DNA of 44,415 bases from an uncultured Erysipelotrichaceae bacterium (GCA_947167125.1 CAMVGT010000015.1:1-44415); one strand, 5' to 3'. Positions 15,962 through 23,877 are shown, counted from the first letter of the stretch. The notes: generated by a model not told the origin, from the letters alone. Numbers and translations are program-made.

Positions 15962-16807
15962 TCAGAATTCCTGAATGCGCCATCTTGGATAGCGGTTGAG
16001 AGGTCTTTCAAAATACTTTGATCCGCCGGTTTCCTCAAAGATTTCGGCAAAAACGGTCAGACTGGAATCTTCAATGTTGCGGATCTTTCCGGCAATCCAG
16101 GCAATTGCCGCAAGCTGTCCTTTTTCATTGACCATAAATCCCATCTGCATCGTTCCCCTGATGTCATGCAGAACACCGGCAATGATTTCCTCATTGGGTT
16201 CCTCTGCACAGAATGCCTGCTTTTCCGATGCACTGAAGTAAACAAGCTTCTTCACTTTCTCTTCCTTCATGATCCTGGCCGCTTCTTCAATTGCTTTTTC
16301 ATCATCGATTGCTTTGACAATCAATGTGTCAAAGAAGGGATCATTTGCAGGCTTCTTTACTTCCTCCGGTTCTTCCCATTTTCTCTCCTGTGAAACATCG
16401 AAAATCATGATATCCACACCCTGCGGGGTGGAATGGCCTTCCGAACGGTATACCGGTCTGGAAAGGAGCTCTGAAAGATACGGGGAATCGCTCATAAAAG
16501 AAGGCTGTGCGTGGAAGTATTCTTCCTTCACGGTATCGCGGAACCAGCCGTTGTTTTCGACAAACAGACGGCAGGATCTTCCTTCTTTATCAATTCCTTC
16601 AAACATATATTTAGCGCACATATGGCGGACACCGCAGGCATCCACGGTCTGCACGTCTGCTGCCCCGGGAAGAACAGTCCCTTTGAAATGCTCCGAATTC
16701 ACACTGCCGGAAAACGGAATGATGACCGCGCTTCCGTATGGAGAAACCATGCGTGAAATCTTCTCACGGTCGATGGAAATATGAAATGTCATAATACATG
16801 AGGACAT
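15962..16807 (-). CDS. DUF3237-like protein with an extra C-terminal domain
   Basis: A 281-residue protein with no signal peptide. Residues 1-120 resemble the DUF3237 beta-barrel: a strand-rich start, FKGTVLPGAADVQTVD, and ARY-like AKYMFEGIDKEGRSCRLFVENNGWF. Residues 125-165 form an acidic/basic linker. Residues 165-281 are a second unit (FFDTLIVKAIDDEKAIEEAARIM, then GFMVNEKGQLAAIAWIAGKI) that I do not recognise. DUF3237 has no settled activity but often accompanies aromatic or polyketide degradation genes. AAAGGAG is 8 nt before the ATG. It lies between the MBL hydrolase and a LysR gene, all on the minus strand. Confidence 0.6.
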   Translation of the reverse strand: MSSCIMTFHISIDREKISRMVSPYGSAVIIPFSGSVNSEHFKGTVLPGAADVQTVDACGVRHMCAKYMFEGIDKEGRSCRLFVENNGWFRDTVKEEYFHAQPSFMSDSPYLSELLSRPVYRSEGHSTPQGVDIMIFDVSQERKWEEPEEVKKPANDPFFDTLIVKAIDDEKAIEEAARIMKEEKVKKLVYFSASEKQAFCAEEPNEEIIAGVLHDIRGTMQMGFMVNEKGQLAAIAWIAGKIRNIEDSSLTVFAEIFEETGGSKYFERPLNRYPRWRIQEF

Positions 16808-16896
16808 AAAACATTCTCCTTTCTGTGATGCGCATTAATCATAGTTTCATCTTTCTGTTTTTTCAATGTACACACGGTATCCGTTTCCGGCAGCAG

Positions 16897-17793
16897 TCAG
16901 TCACCCTGCCGAATCAGAAATGCCTGCTTCACTGCATCCAGAAACAGATTTGCGGCTTTGGTGAAGGGCCTGTATTGCTTATAAGTGAAGATGAGACTGC
17001 GGCTGACAGGCGGATCTAACGGGATAAATGTAAGGAACGAATTTTCATGATCGCTGATCAGACCTTCAAGTGTCAGGATGGCGCCGATTCCATGCTCAGC
17101 CAGGATTGCCAGATTGAAAATCAGATTTCCGCTTGCGGTAACATTGAAGTGCTCCGGCGGAATTCCCAGCATCTGTGCATACTGCTTTTCCTGCAGACTT
17201 CTTCTTGTCGTCAGGATCAGCGGCAGATCATAGAGATCATCAGCACAGACTGCATTCTTTTCTGCCAGCGGATGATCGCGGCGGATGACAATTCCCATCC
17301 GGTCAAAGGACGGCATCGGTATCACTTCACAGCCATCCGGCTGAAACGGTTCAACGACCGCGGCAAAGTCAATCGTCCCCCGGTTCAGCTTTTCGTATAC
17401 ATCATCCAGGGTACCGCTGTAAAAACGGAATACAACATGCGGATATTCCTGATGATAATCTGCGATGACTTCTGCCAGGGAATGAAGTGAAAGACTCTCG
17501 GCAGCACCGATATAAATTTCGCCATGCACCTCAGAGGTGCCTTCGCTCAGTTCCGTTTCCGTACGGTCTGTCAGGGCAACGATTTCTTCTGCCCTTGAGC
17601 GCAGAAACATACCGTCTTCAGTCAGGATCATTTTCCGTCCCATGCGCAGAAAAAGCTGCTTTCCTGTTTCTTTTTCCAGTTCCGCGATCTGATAGGAAAG
17701 CGCCGGCTGTGAGATGTGAAGGCTGTTTGCGGCTGCAGTCATGTTTTCTTCCCTGGCTACTGCCAGAAAATACCGGAGTGTTCTGAGTTCCAT
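16897..17793 (-). CDS. LysR-family transcriptional regulator
   Basis: A 298-residue LysR-type regulator with an N-terminal winged HTH (LRYFLAVAREENMTAAANSL, SQPALSYQIAELE) and a C-terminal effector-binding domain (about 90-298). It is divergent from the MFS gene at 17901 and is the obvious regulator of that carrier, and perhaps of the neighbouring DUF3237 and MBL genes. A perfect palindrome of the T-N11-A LysR-box type lies 11 nt before its start. No Shine-Dalgarno is visible and a TATGGT hexamer ends 7 nt before ATG, so a leaderless message is possible. Confidence 0.92.
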   Translation of the reverse strand: MELRTLRYFLAVAREENMTAAANSLHISQPALSYQIAELEKETGKQLFLRMGRKMILTEDGMFLRSRAEEIVALTDRTETELSEGTSEVHGEIYIGAAESLSLHSLAEVIADYHQEYPHVVFRFYSGTLDDVYEKLNRGTIDFAAVVEPFQPDGCEVIPMPSFDRMGIVIRRDHPLAEKNAVCADDLYDLPLILTTRRSLQEKQYAQMLGIPPEHFNVTASGNLIFNLAILAEHGIGAILTLEGLISDHENSFLTFIPLDPPVSRSLIFTYKQYRPFTKAANLFLDAVKQAFLIRQGD

Positions 17794-17803
17794 AAGTCAT
17801 ACC

Positions 17804-17818
17804 ATAAAATTATTTTAT
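17804..17818. promoter_or_regulatory. Candidate LysR box (perfect 7-1-7 palindrome)
   Basis: ATAAAAT-T-ATTTTAT has the T-N11-A form (T at 17805, A at 17817). It sits in the divergent LysR/MFS intergenic region, covering the presumed LysR promoter, as expected for autoregulation. Confidence 0.55.
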
Positions 17819-17841
17819 CAACTACAATATATCATAAGTAT

Positions 17842-17870
17842 TTCAGATTATTCACATTTTGGCATATAGT
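17842..17870 (+). promoter_or_regulatory. Promoter of the MFS gene
   Basis: TTCAGA (17842-17847), a 17-bp spacer and TATAGT (17865-17870), about 30 nt before the start codon. The weak -35 fits a promoter needing an activator. Confidence 0.5.
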
Positions 17871-17900
17871 ATAGACAGAAAAAAGAAAGCAGGAACGTTT

Positions 17901-19130
17901 ATGAAAAAACAGGGCAGCTTTATGTATGTACTCGCAGCCGTATGCACATGCCTGATGGCATGCGGAGCCATGGGAATGGTCAATGCATACGGAGTCTTCT
18001 ACAAACCGATGGCAGATGCCATGCAGGTCGGTCAGGGCAGTATCACTCTGCACATGTCAATTTCCAATCTGATTGTCGGTCTCGGTACACCGTTTGTCGC
18101 AAAAATGATCTCACGCAATGTTCAGATCAAAAATATTCTCAAAGCCGGAGCGGTTCTGATCATGATTTCCGGATTCGGAATTGCATTGGCTCCCAACACA
18201 TTCGTCATGAATCTGGCGGCTGCCGTCAGAGGTGTCGGTTTTGCGGCTGTTTCGATGATGATTATCACCATGTTTATCGGCAACTGGTTTGTCCGCTACC
18301 GCGGTACGCTGACCGGAATTGCGCTGAGCTTTTCCGGGATCGGTTCCGCTATTGCATCTCCGATTCTTTCCGGACTGATCGAAAATTTCGGATGGCAGAA
18401 AACCTATATCGGCTATGTCATCTTCATTGTCTTATGCATCATTCCGAGCCTTCTCTTTGTCCCGCTGAAGCCGCAGGACATCGGCCTTCGTCCGCTTGGT
18501 GAAAATGATGCACAGGAAGGAAGCACAAAAGCAGCACCTGCCAATCTGGATCTGCCATATACAACAAGATCACCGCTGTTTGCGGCGCTGGTCATGCTTG
18601 TCTTATGCATTGTCCTTCTGACAAGCCTTTCCTCTCACCTGTCCTCTCTGGCTCAGGCTTATGGTTATGCGGCTTCTGCCGGTGCCGCACTGCTGTCTGC
18701 ATCGATGATCGGCAATGTCGCTTCCAAATTTATCCTCGGCGCGCTTTCCGACAAAATCGGTGCGTTCCGCGGTGTCATCCTCATGTTGGCAGCTTCTGTT
18801 TCAGGCCTTGTTCTGATTCTGCTCAATCCGGGTGGAACGCTCCCTCTGATGGCCGGCGGTTTCCTGTACGGAACATGTTTCTCAATCGGTTCGCTCGGTG
18901 TCTCCATGATCACAAGAACCATCTATGGCGACAGACAGTACGGACAGGCATACTCCGTCATTACACTTGTTACAAGCGTTGCCTCCGCAATCGGTCTGAC
19001 ACTGATCGGATTCCTTTATGACTTAACCGGTTCCTATGCCGTTTCCGTCATCGGCGGTATTGTCCTGGTAATCATCTCCCTGTTCAGTCTGCTGTATATC
19101 CAGGCACAGGCGAAAAGAAAAACAGTCTGA
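17901..19130 (+). CDS. MFS transporter (oxalate/formate-antiporter-like)
   Basis: A 409-residue carrier with twelve hydrophobic segments. Features of the monocarboxylate/OFA branch: NAYGVFYKPMADAMQVGQG after helix 1, a first-half loop with GNWFVRYRGTLTGIALSFSG, a charged central loop around residues 190-215, and the second-half motif GALSDKIGAFRGVI. Such carriers exchange organic anions. The start at 17901 is preceded by AGGAAC; an upstream ATG at 17859 lies inside the promoter and is discarded. It is divergently paired with a LysR regulator and is followed by a bidirectional terminator. Confidence 0.88.
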   Translation: MKKQGSFMYVLAAVCTCLMACGAMGMVNAYGVFYKPMADAMQVGQGSITLHMSISNLIVGLGTPFVAKMISRNVQIKNILKAGAVLIMISGFGIALAPNTFVMNLAAAVRGVGFAAVSMMIITMFIGNWFVRYRGTLTGIALSFSGIGSAIASPILSGLIENFGWQKTYIGYVIFIVLCIIPSLLFVPLKPQDIGLRPLGENDAQEGSTKAAPANLDLPYTTRSPLFAALVMLVLCIVLLTSLSSHLSSLAQAYGYAASAGAALLSASMIGNVASKFILGALSDKIGAFRGVILMLAASVSGLVLILLNPGGTLPLMAGGFLYGTCFSIGSLGVSMITRTIYGDRQYGQAYSVITLVTSVASAIGLTLIGFLYDLTGSYAVSVIGGIVLVIISLFSLLYIQAQAKRKTV

Positions 19131-19153
19131 ATTTACATCCTGCAGTAACAGAC

Positions 19154-19190
19154 AAAGGGTACCGCGCTGCGGTACCCTTTCTTCGTTTTT
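19154..19190. terminator. Bidirectional terminator between MFS and EIIB-ROK genes
   Basis: AAAGGGTACCGC (19154-19165) and GCGGTACCCTTT (19169-19180) form a 12-bp stem with a 3-base loop. CTTCGTTTTT follows on the plus strand. Confidence 0.85.
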
Positions 19191-19195
19191 CCGGA

Positions 19196-20629
19196 TTATC
19201 TGTTTCTGTATTCGTTCAGGTCTTCACGGTATTTGCTGGTGCCATGCAGCACATTGTACAGCAGAACGCCTGCGCCGTAGAACAGTTCCCAGAAGCGGCT
19301 GTCCATTTTGACGATTTCCGGAAGATGACGTTCCGGGATATATTTCTTCAGGCTTTCCTTCAGTTCTTCCGGATCTGTAAGCAGGTCACAGTACACCGCC
19401 AGGGTATCCGGACCGATTGTGCAGATCATCGGCAGGACAAGCTTGGTGATCAGTTCAACGATGCCTTCCGGTGTTCTGGAAAGATCATATCTGTCTTCGG
19501 AGAAATTCAGTGTTTTCAGATAATTTGCGCATTCACCGGCAAAATCCTTCTTTCCGAAAACCGGCATGCCGTTGATGACAAGACCGGCTCCGCCGACCAC
19601 ATTGCCCAGCGGATGATAATAGGCAAGAAGATTGCCGCAGTCACGGTGGTTGGCATAATAACCGACCGCAGACGCATTGGCATCATTGCATAAGACAAAT
19701 GTCCGTCCGTATTTCTTTGTGAATTCTCCGACCACATCGACATCGAAGATTCTGACTGTCGGAAGTGTGAGTCTGCCATCAAAAACAACACCCGGTGCCA
19801 CAATCGCCACGCCTTTGATCTGCGGATGTTTGATGAAGAGAACATCGAGCACGTCTTCAAGATCTCTTAAGTCCAGTTCATCCTTGACGACGACACCGCG
19901 CTCAATCGGTGCTTCCAGATCCGCACCGCGGTAATGGATTTCAAATTTGCGGTTTCTGCGGATAATCGCCACAATCGCGATCGAGCTGTCCCATTCAGGA
20001 TCATGAATATCTTCAATGACTTCTTCTGTCTTTTCTTTTCTGTCCAGTTCCTCTTTGATCAGATCGACCGTTCTTGTGACATTGTAGGTCGCAAATACAT
20101 CAGCCGGAATCTGAATGATGATTTTGTCTTTGAGGACTTCCTGCGCTTTTTTGAGCAGATAGCCGATCTGCGGTGCCAGCATGATCACATCCTTGTCCAT
20201 AGCCGCTTCAAACAGATTGGTGTAGGGAACTGCAGAGAAATCATAGTCCAGGCCCAGCGTCTGCACAGCTCCGTTCAGCTTTTCCGCAAAGAAGGATGTG
20301 GTAAAGCCGGAAGTGCAGCTTAACAGCACTTTGACTTTGGTATCTTCCCCTGCCTTTTTCAATGATGCGATCATCTGGGTGAACAGTTCTTTTGCATGCT
20401 CAAGATCCTTGATTTCAAAATGCAGGAAGAACAGCGGTTCATCTGCTTTTTCGGATTCAATTGTCAGAGCGCAGATCTCATATTCAAGATGATAGAACTG
20501 CACATGGCCGACCGCACAGTCTGTCGCAAAATCGATTTCATCTTCGCTTTTTTCTTCAATGCGGTAAGCGGGATCCGTCTGTTCAAGAATCCATTTCCGG
20601 TAAATTTCATACATCTCTCTGTCTGTCAT
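19196..20629 (-). CDS. PTS EIIB (lactose/cellobiose type)-ROK fusion protein
   Basis: A 477-residue protein in three parts. Residues 1-95 are an unrecognised acidic alpha/beta domain (FFLHFEIKDLEHAKELF). Residues 98-185 look like a cellobiose/lactose-type PTS EIIB: VKVLLSCTSGFTTSFFAEKL with the phosphorylatable Cys105, then MLAPQIGYLL near 150. Residues 213-470 resemble a ROK domain: VAIVAPGVV near 275, VLCNDANASAVG (Asp316 at the kinase base position), GGAGLVINGMPVFG, FAGEC. The ROK ATP-loop DxGxT is replaced by AIIRRNR and the ROK zinc motif CxCGxxGCxE is absent, so it is probably a sensor rather than a kinase. No EIIA or EIIC is nearby. It is last in an operon with a GH4 glycosidase and a phosphatase; AGGAG is 7 nt upstream. 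Confidence 0.75.
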   Translation of the reverse strand: MTDREMYEIYRKWILEQTDPAYRIEEKSEDEIDFATDCAVGHVQFYHLEYEICALTIESEKADEPLFFLHFEIKDLEHAKELFTQMIASLKKAGEDTKVKVLLSCTSGFTTSFFAEKLNGAVQTLGLDYDFSAVPYTNLFEAAMDKDVIMLAPQIGYLLKKAQEVLKDKIIIQIPADVFATYNVTRTVDLIKEELDRKEKTEEVIEDIHDPEWDSSIAIVAIIRRNRKFEIHYRGADLEAPIERGVVVKDELDLRDLEDVLDVLFIKHPQIKGVAIVAPGVVFDGRLTLPTVRIFDVDVVGEFTKKYGRTFVLCNDANASAVGYYANHRDCGNLLAYYHPLGNVVGGAGLVINGMPVFGKKDFAGECANYLKTLNFSEDRYDLSRTPEGIVELITKLVLPMICTIGPDTLAVYCDLLTDPEELKESLKKYIPERHLPEIVKMDSRFWELFYGAGVLLYNVLHGTSKYREDLNEYRNR

Positions 20630-20632
20630 ACT

Positions 20633-21259
20633 TTATCTCCTGTCCGTAATGTAAACGGATTTTGCGAGTTCGCGATCGAGGGAAGAGAAGTCATGGATGA
20701 CAACATCTTCACAGATAAAGACAACTCCGTCATAGGAATATTTGAAAATTGCGCAGTTTCCGATGCCTGTTTTCCTGGGAATCAGTGTGTATGCCTGCCA
20801 TTTGTTGAAGAACTGACCGCATGCGGCGCCATGGGCAACGATCAATGTCGATGTATTATCTTCCGCAAGATTCATGATGCCGGTTACGGCATTGTTGAAG
20901 CGGTCCTGAAATTCCTTCTCGCCTTCCCCGCCGTACTGTTTGAACTGATCGCCGTAGGGGAAAGATGGATTGAGCGATTCATCATGTCCTTCGAGCTTTC
21001 CGAAAAACCATTCCTTCAGACCGCGGATTCTTTCATACGGCATCTGTCCTCCGGTGACGATTTCCAGAGTGTCCGCCGCTCTTTCCGAGGTGGATGAAAA
21101 AGCATAGTCGAATGTGATGTTCCTCTCACGGAACCATTCTCCGGCGACTTCCGCCTGTGCTCTGCCGAGATCGGTCAAAGGCGCATCGCACCATCCCTGA
21201 ATCTTGTGGGCAACGTTGAACATGGTCTGACCGTGACGCATCAGATACAGTGTTTTCAT
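20633..21259 (-). CDS. Histidine phosphatase family protein (phosphoglycerate-mutase-like)
   Basis: A 208-residue enzyme of the histidine phosphatase superfamily. It has LYLMRHGQTMFN with the catalytic RHG at residues 8-10, the ligand Arg region FSSTSERAADT near 57, the acid/base region WFFGKLEGHDES near 88, and the second catalytic His in IVAHGAACG near 150. It probably removes phosphate from a small molecule. It lies between a GH4 phospho-glucosidase (41 nt upstream) and the EIIB-ROK gene (3 nt downstream), so a sugar phosphate is a plausible substrate. CCGGAG is 9 nt before ATG, and an extended -10 promoter lies just upstream. Confidence 0.88.
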   Translation of the reverse strand: MKTLYLMRHGQTMFNVAHKIQGWCDAPLTDLGRAQAEVAGEWFRERNITFDYAFSSTSERAADTLEIVTGGQMPYERIRGLKEWFFGKLEGHDESLNPSFPYGDQFKQYGGEGEKEFQDRFNNAVTGIMNLAEDNTSTLIVAHGAACGQFFNKWQAYTLIPRKTGIGNCAIFKYSYDGVVFICEDVVIHDFSSLDRELAKSVYITDRR

Positions 21260-21285
21260 TATATTTTTCTCCGGTTTCTGTATTC

Positions 21286-21291
21286 AGTATA
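21286..21291 (-). promoter_or_regulatory. Internal extended -10 promoter before the phosphatase gene
   Basis: The minus strand reads TGC-TATACT, about 27 nt before the phosphatase ATG, so the phosphatase and EIIB-ROK genes may also be transcribed without the GH4 gene. The -35 is weak. Confidence 0.4.
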
Positions 21292-21300
21292 GCAGAAAAA

Positions 21301-22689
21301 TCAGAGCCCCTGTTCACAAAGCTGTCTTACCTTTTCATCATGGATGACAGTTCCCTGTTCCTTCAGTTCTTTGATTTTTTCGGCAAACTGCGGAAGATAT
21401 TTCTCATTTGCGACAAGCATTTCATCCATCATTTCCTTTGCGCCATGGCCATGGCGGATCAGCGGATTGATCTGGAAAGCCTTTACCAGCATACCGTAAT
21501 CACCTGTCACTGCCGCTTCAATCACACATTCCTCCATTGCCTTCATGATCTGCAGCCATCCTCTTTCCGACGGTTCAAAATCACCCCAGACAAGCGGTGA
21601 AGCTCCTTTCGCATTGATCAGCGAACTGATTTCCACGATGGAGTCATACGGCAGACAGGAAACAGCTCCCCTGTTCTTTGTATTGACGACCATGAGACTG
21701 CCGGTATTTCTGTAAATGTTATGAATGGTTTCGCAGGCTGCGTCGCTGTAATAGGCTCCGCCCCTTTTCATTAACAGTTCAGGCATTTCATGAAGAGCAG
21801 GATCTTTGTAGAGTTCAAAGAGTTCGTCTTCTACCTTTTTGACATTCTCCGCTCTGGTGGTTCCTTTTCCGTAATCTTCTATCTGGTGCTGAAGCATTTC
21901 TTCATACAGATAATAGTATCTGTGATAGCTGAACGGAATGCAGTTCATCGCATCCAGCTGATCGGAAAGATAGGCCACATCATGAACATTGGCCATATTG
22001 GTTCTGTCATCTTCAGACATCAGTCTGAGAATTTCCGAAGTCACTTCATTTCCCTGTCTGTCCCACACACGGTGATAGTGAAAATGATTGAGGCCGGCAA
22101 ACCGCCACGAATAGTCTTCCTGCTTTCCGCCGAGCATCTCCGGTTCTTCCTTCATCACAGTGATCGGACCGTTGCATAAGCCGATGCATTTTTCAAAGCC
22201 GGCTCTGCGGATGACGGATTCGGTGATCATCCCGGAAGGATTGGTGAAATTGATCAGCCAGGCATCCGGACAGAGCTCCTTCATATCCCTGACAATATCC
22301 ATGATGACAGGGATCGTTCGCAAAGCCTTGAAGATTCCTCCTGCCCCGTTAGTCTCCTGTCCGATCTGGCCGTAGGAAAGCGGAATTCTTTCATCCTTGA
22401 TTCTGGCATTGAGCAGGCCGACGCGGAACTGGGTTGTGACAAAGTCAGCATCCTTCAGCGCTTCCCTTCTGTTTAATGTCAGATGCACTTTCACGTCATA
22501 CGGCGAAGCATCCCACATCCGCTGTGCAAGTGCGCCGACAATGTTCAGTTTCTCTTCTCCTTCGGGAATATCCACCAGCCAGATTTCCCTGACGGGCAGT
22601 GTTTCATACCGTTTGATAAACCCCTGCATCAGTTCCGGGGTGTAGCTGGATCCGCCGCCGATGGTGACGATTTTCAGTCCGTTATTCAT
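21301..22689 (-). CDS. Glycoside hydrolase family 4, 6-phospho-beta-glucosidase-like
   Basis: A 462-residue NAD+- and Mn2+-dependent glycosidase. The N-terminal dinucleotide fold is KIVTIGGGSSYTPELMQG; VTTQFRVGL is near 85; NFTNPSGMITE is near 148. The metal ligands are Cys172 in GLCNGP and His202 in GLNHFHYH, matching the Cys171/His200 pair of GH4 phospho-glucosidases. GH4 cleaves 6-phospho-glycosides through oxidation at C3, so substrates arrive phosphorylated by a PTS. The start at 22689 is chosen for the conserved beginning and AGGAG 11 nt upstream. It heads the operon with the phosphatase and EIIB-ROK genes. Confidence 0.93.
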   Translation of the reverse strand: MNNGLKIVTIGGGSSYTPELMQGFIKRYETLPVREIWLVDIPEGEEKLNIVGALAQRMWDASPYDVKVHLTLNRREALKDADFVTTQFRVGLLNARIKDERIPLSYGQIGQETNGAGGIFKALRTIPVIMDIVRDMKELCPDAWLINFTNPSGMITESVIRRAGFEKCIGLCNGPITVMKEEPEMLGGKQEDYSWRFAGLNHFHYHRVWDRQGNEVTSEILRLMSEDDRTNMANVHDVAYLSDQLDAMNCIPFSYHRYYYLYEEMLQHQIEDYGKGTTRAENVKKVEDELFELYKDPALHEMPELLMKRGGAYYSDAACETIHNIYRNTGSLMVVNTKNRGAVSCLPYDSIVEISSLINAKGASPLVWGDFEPSERGWLQIMKAMEECVIEAAVTGDYGMLVKAFQINPLIRHGHGAKEMMDEMLVANEKYLPQFAEKIKELKEQGTVIHDEKVRQLCEQGL

Positions 22690-22715
22690 ACAATTATGCA
22701 CTCCTGTTTCTTCTG

Positions 22716-22730
22716 ATGTCATTTTGACAT
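22716..22730. promoter_or_regulatory. Inverted repeat ATGTCA-TTT-TGACAT upstream of the GH4 operon
   Basis: Perfect 6-bp arms lie 27-41 nt before the GH4 start and overlap the stop of the truncated flavodoxin gene. The position suits an operator. Confidence 0.35.
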
Positions 22731-22979
22731 ATTGGATTCATGCATACAATGAAAACAGACCAGTTTCGCATATGTTTCATTGACAATATCATTGAAGACA
22801 CATCTGCCTGTTTTCCGGCAGGAAAGACAGGCGATACATCCGCGGATGTCTTTGTTTCCGATATGAATGATTTCAGATTCAATTCCGTTTTCCGCAAAGA
22901 CCTCGGATGCAATTTTCAGCGCCGTGTCGATGCACCCATCCGCCTTCGGAGAGCCGTTAATCAGCAGAACTTTCATCAT
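22719..22979 (-). pseudogene. Flavodoxin-fold NAD(P)H oxidoreductase, C-terminally truncated
   Basis: Only 86 residues against about 180-200 in the family. The N-terminus is intact: MKVLLINGSPKADGCIDTAL (FMN phosphate loop) and the family Cys stretch GCIACLSCRKTGRCVFND. After NETYAKL the expected FMN-binding segment (an 'ADGLVxGSPVY'-like block) is missing and the frame ends after 13 unrelated residues, next to the GH4 leader. A deletion probably joined this gene to the GH4 region. It is translationally coupled to the aldo/keto reductase upstream (ATG overlaps the TAA). A functional mini-protein is unlikely. Confidence 0.75.
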
Positions 22980-23821
22980 TATTCCTCAAAATTGCATTTG
23001 GTCACAGCCATCAGATGCAGGGATTCCTCCGTCACTTTATAGAACGGTTCATGCTTGTTCAATGTTTCGATCAGCTTCATTTCTTCTTCTGTCAATGCGA
23101 AATCAAATACCTTCGCATTGTCTTCAATATGGGCATGGGACTTTGAACCCGGCACCAGGCCGAAGCCCATCTGCAGATGCCATCTGATCACGATTTGCAC
23201 AGTGCTCTTTCCGTATTTTTCAGCCATCTGTACAAGAACAGGTTCGCTGAGCATTTCCGGAGAACCGTGTCCCAGCGGGAACCAAGACTGCAGACGGATC
23301 CCATTGGCATCGCAGTACGGCTTTCTTGTCTCAGCCGGGAAATACGGATGGCATTCCACCTGCATGATCATCGGTCTGATTTCACTGCTGTCAATCACTT
23401 CCTGAATCTGGTCTGTCTGGAAGTTGGAAAGTCCGATCGCCCGGATTTTTCCTGCTTTGTATGCCTTTTCCAGCATGCCCCAGGCATAGAGATAATTGTT
23501 TACCGGATGATGCAGCAGCATGACATCAATATAATCAACGCCGAGTCTTTTCAATGTATCATCAACCACGGAATCCTTTTCATAAAGGGTCGGTCCGAGC
23601 TTTGTCTCAAGGAAGTAATCTTCCCGTTTCAACCCGGATTTTTTCAGACTCAGACCGACTTCTGTTTCGTTGCCGTAACGGTTGGCTGTGTCAATCAGTT
23701 CATAGCCATGATGCAGTGCAAAAGCCACATTATCGATGATCAGATCACCGGTCTGGCCGATTGTGCCGAAACCGAGCTGGGGAATCGCAAGGCCGTTATT
23801 CAGCTGAATTCTGTTTTCCAT
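22979..23821 (-). CDS. Aldo/keto reductase (AKR5-like)
   Basis: A 280-residue NAD(P)H-dependent carbonyl reductase with a single barrel. The tetrad pieces are LIDTANRYGNE (Asp/Tyr), FLETKLGPT (Lys) and VMLLHHPVN (His). The NADP-binding end GLVPGSKSHAHIEDN is near residue 220. AAGGAG, 7 nt before the ATG at 23821, fixes the start; an upstream in-frame ATG is inside that ribosome site. A terminator-like hairpin stands between this gene and the upstream NTF2-like gene. It is coupled to the truncated flavodoxin gene downstream, suggesting that a reductase-flavoprotein pair once worked together. Confidence 0.92.
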   Translation of the reverse strand: MENRIQLNNGLAIPQLGFGTIGQTGDLIIDNVAFALHHGYELIDTANRYGNETEVGLSLKKSGLKREDYFLETKLGPTLYEKDSVVDDTLKRLGVDYIDVMLLHHPVNNYLYAWGMLEKAYKAGKIRAIGLSNFQTDQIQEVIDSSEIRPMIMQVECHPYFPAETRKPYCDANGIRLQSWFPLGHGSPEMLSEPVLVQMAEKYGKSTVQIVIRWHLQMGFGLVPGSKSHAHIEDNAKVFDFALTEEEMKLIETLNKHEPFYKVTEESLHLMAVTKCNFEE

Positions 23822-23837
23822 GATTTCTCTCCTTTTC

Positions 23838-23872
23838 AAAAATCAGACTCCGTGATCAGAAGCCTGATTTTT
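23838..23872 (-). terminator. Terminator or attenuator before the aldo/keto reductase gene
   Basis: On the minus strand AAAAATCAG (23872-23864) pairs with CTGATTTTT (23846-23838), and the inner GCTTC/GGAGT pairs extend the stem to about 14 bp. It ends 16 nt before the ATG, almost touching the ribosome site, so read-through control of the downstream reductase is possible. Confidence 0.75.
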
Positions 23873-23877
23873 CTTTT

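Noticed and set aside
13172..19130. A bai (bile acid 7-dehydroxylation) operon
   Set aside because: Only a BaiCD/H-like reductase and an MFS carrier are present; baiA, baiE and baiF types are missing and the genes are not in one transcript.
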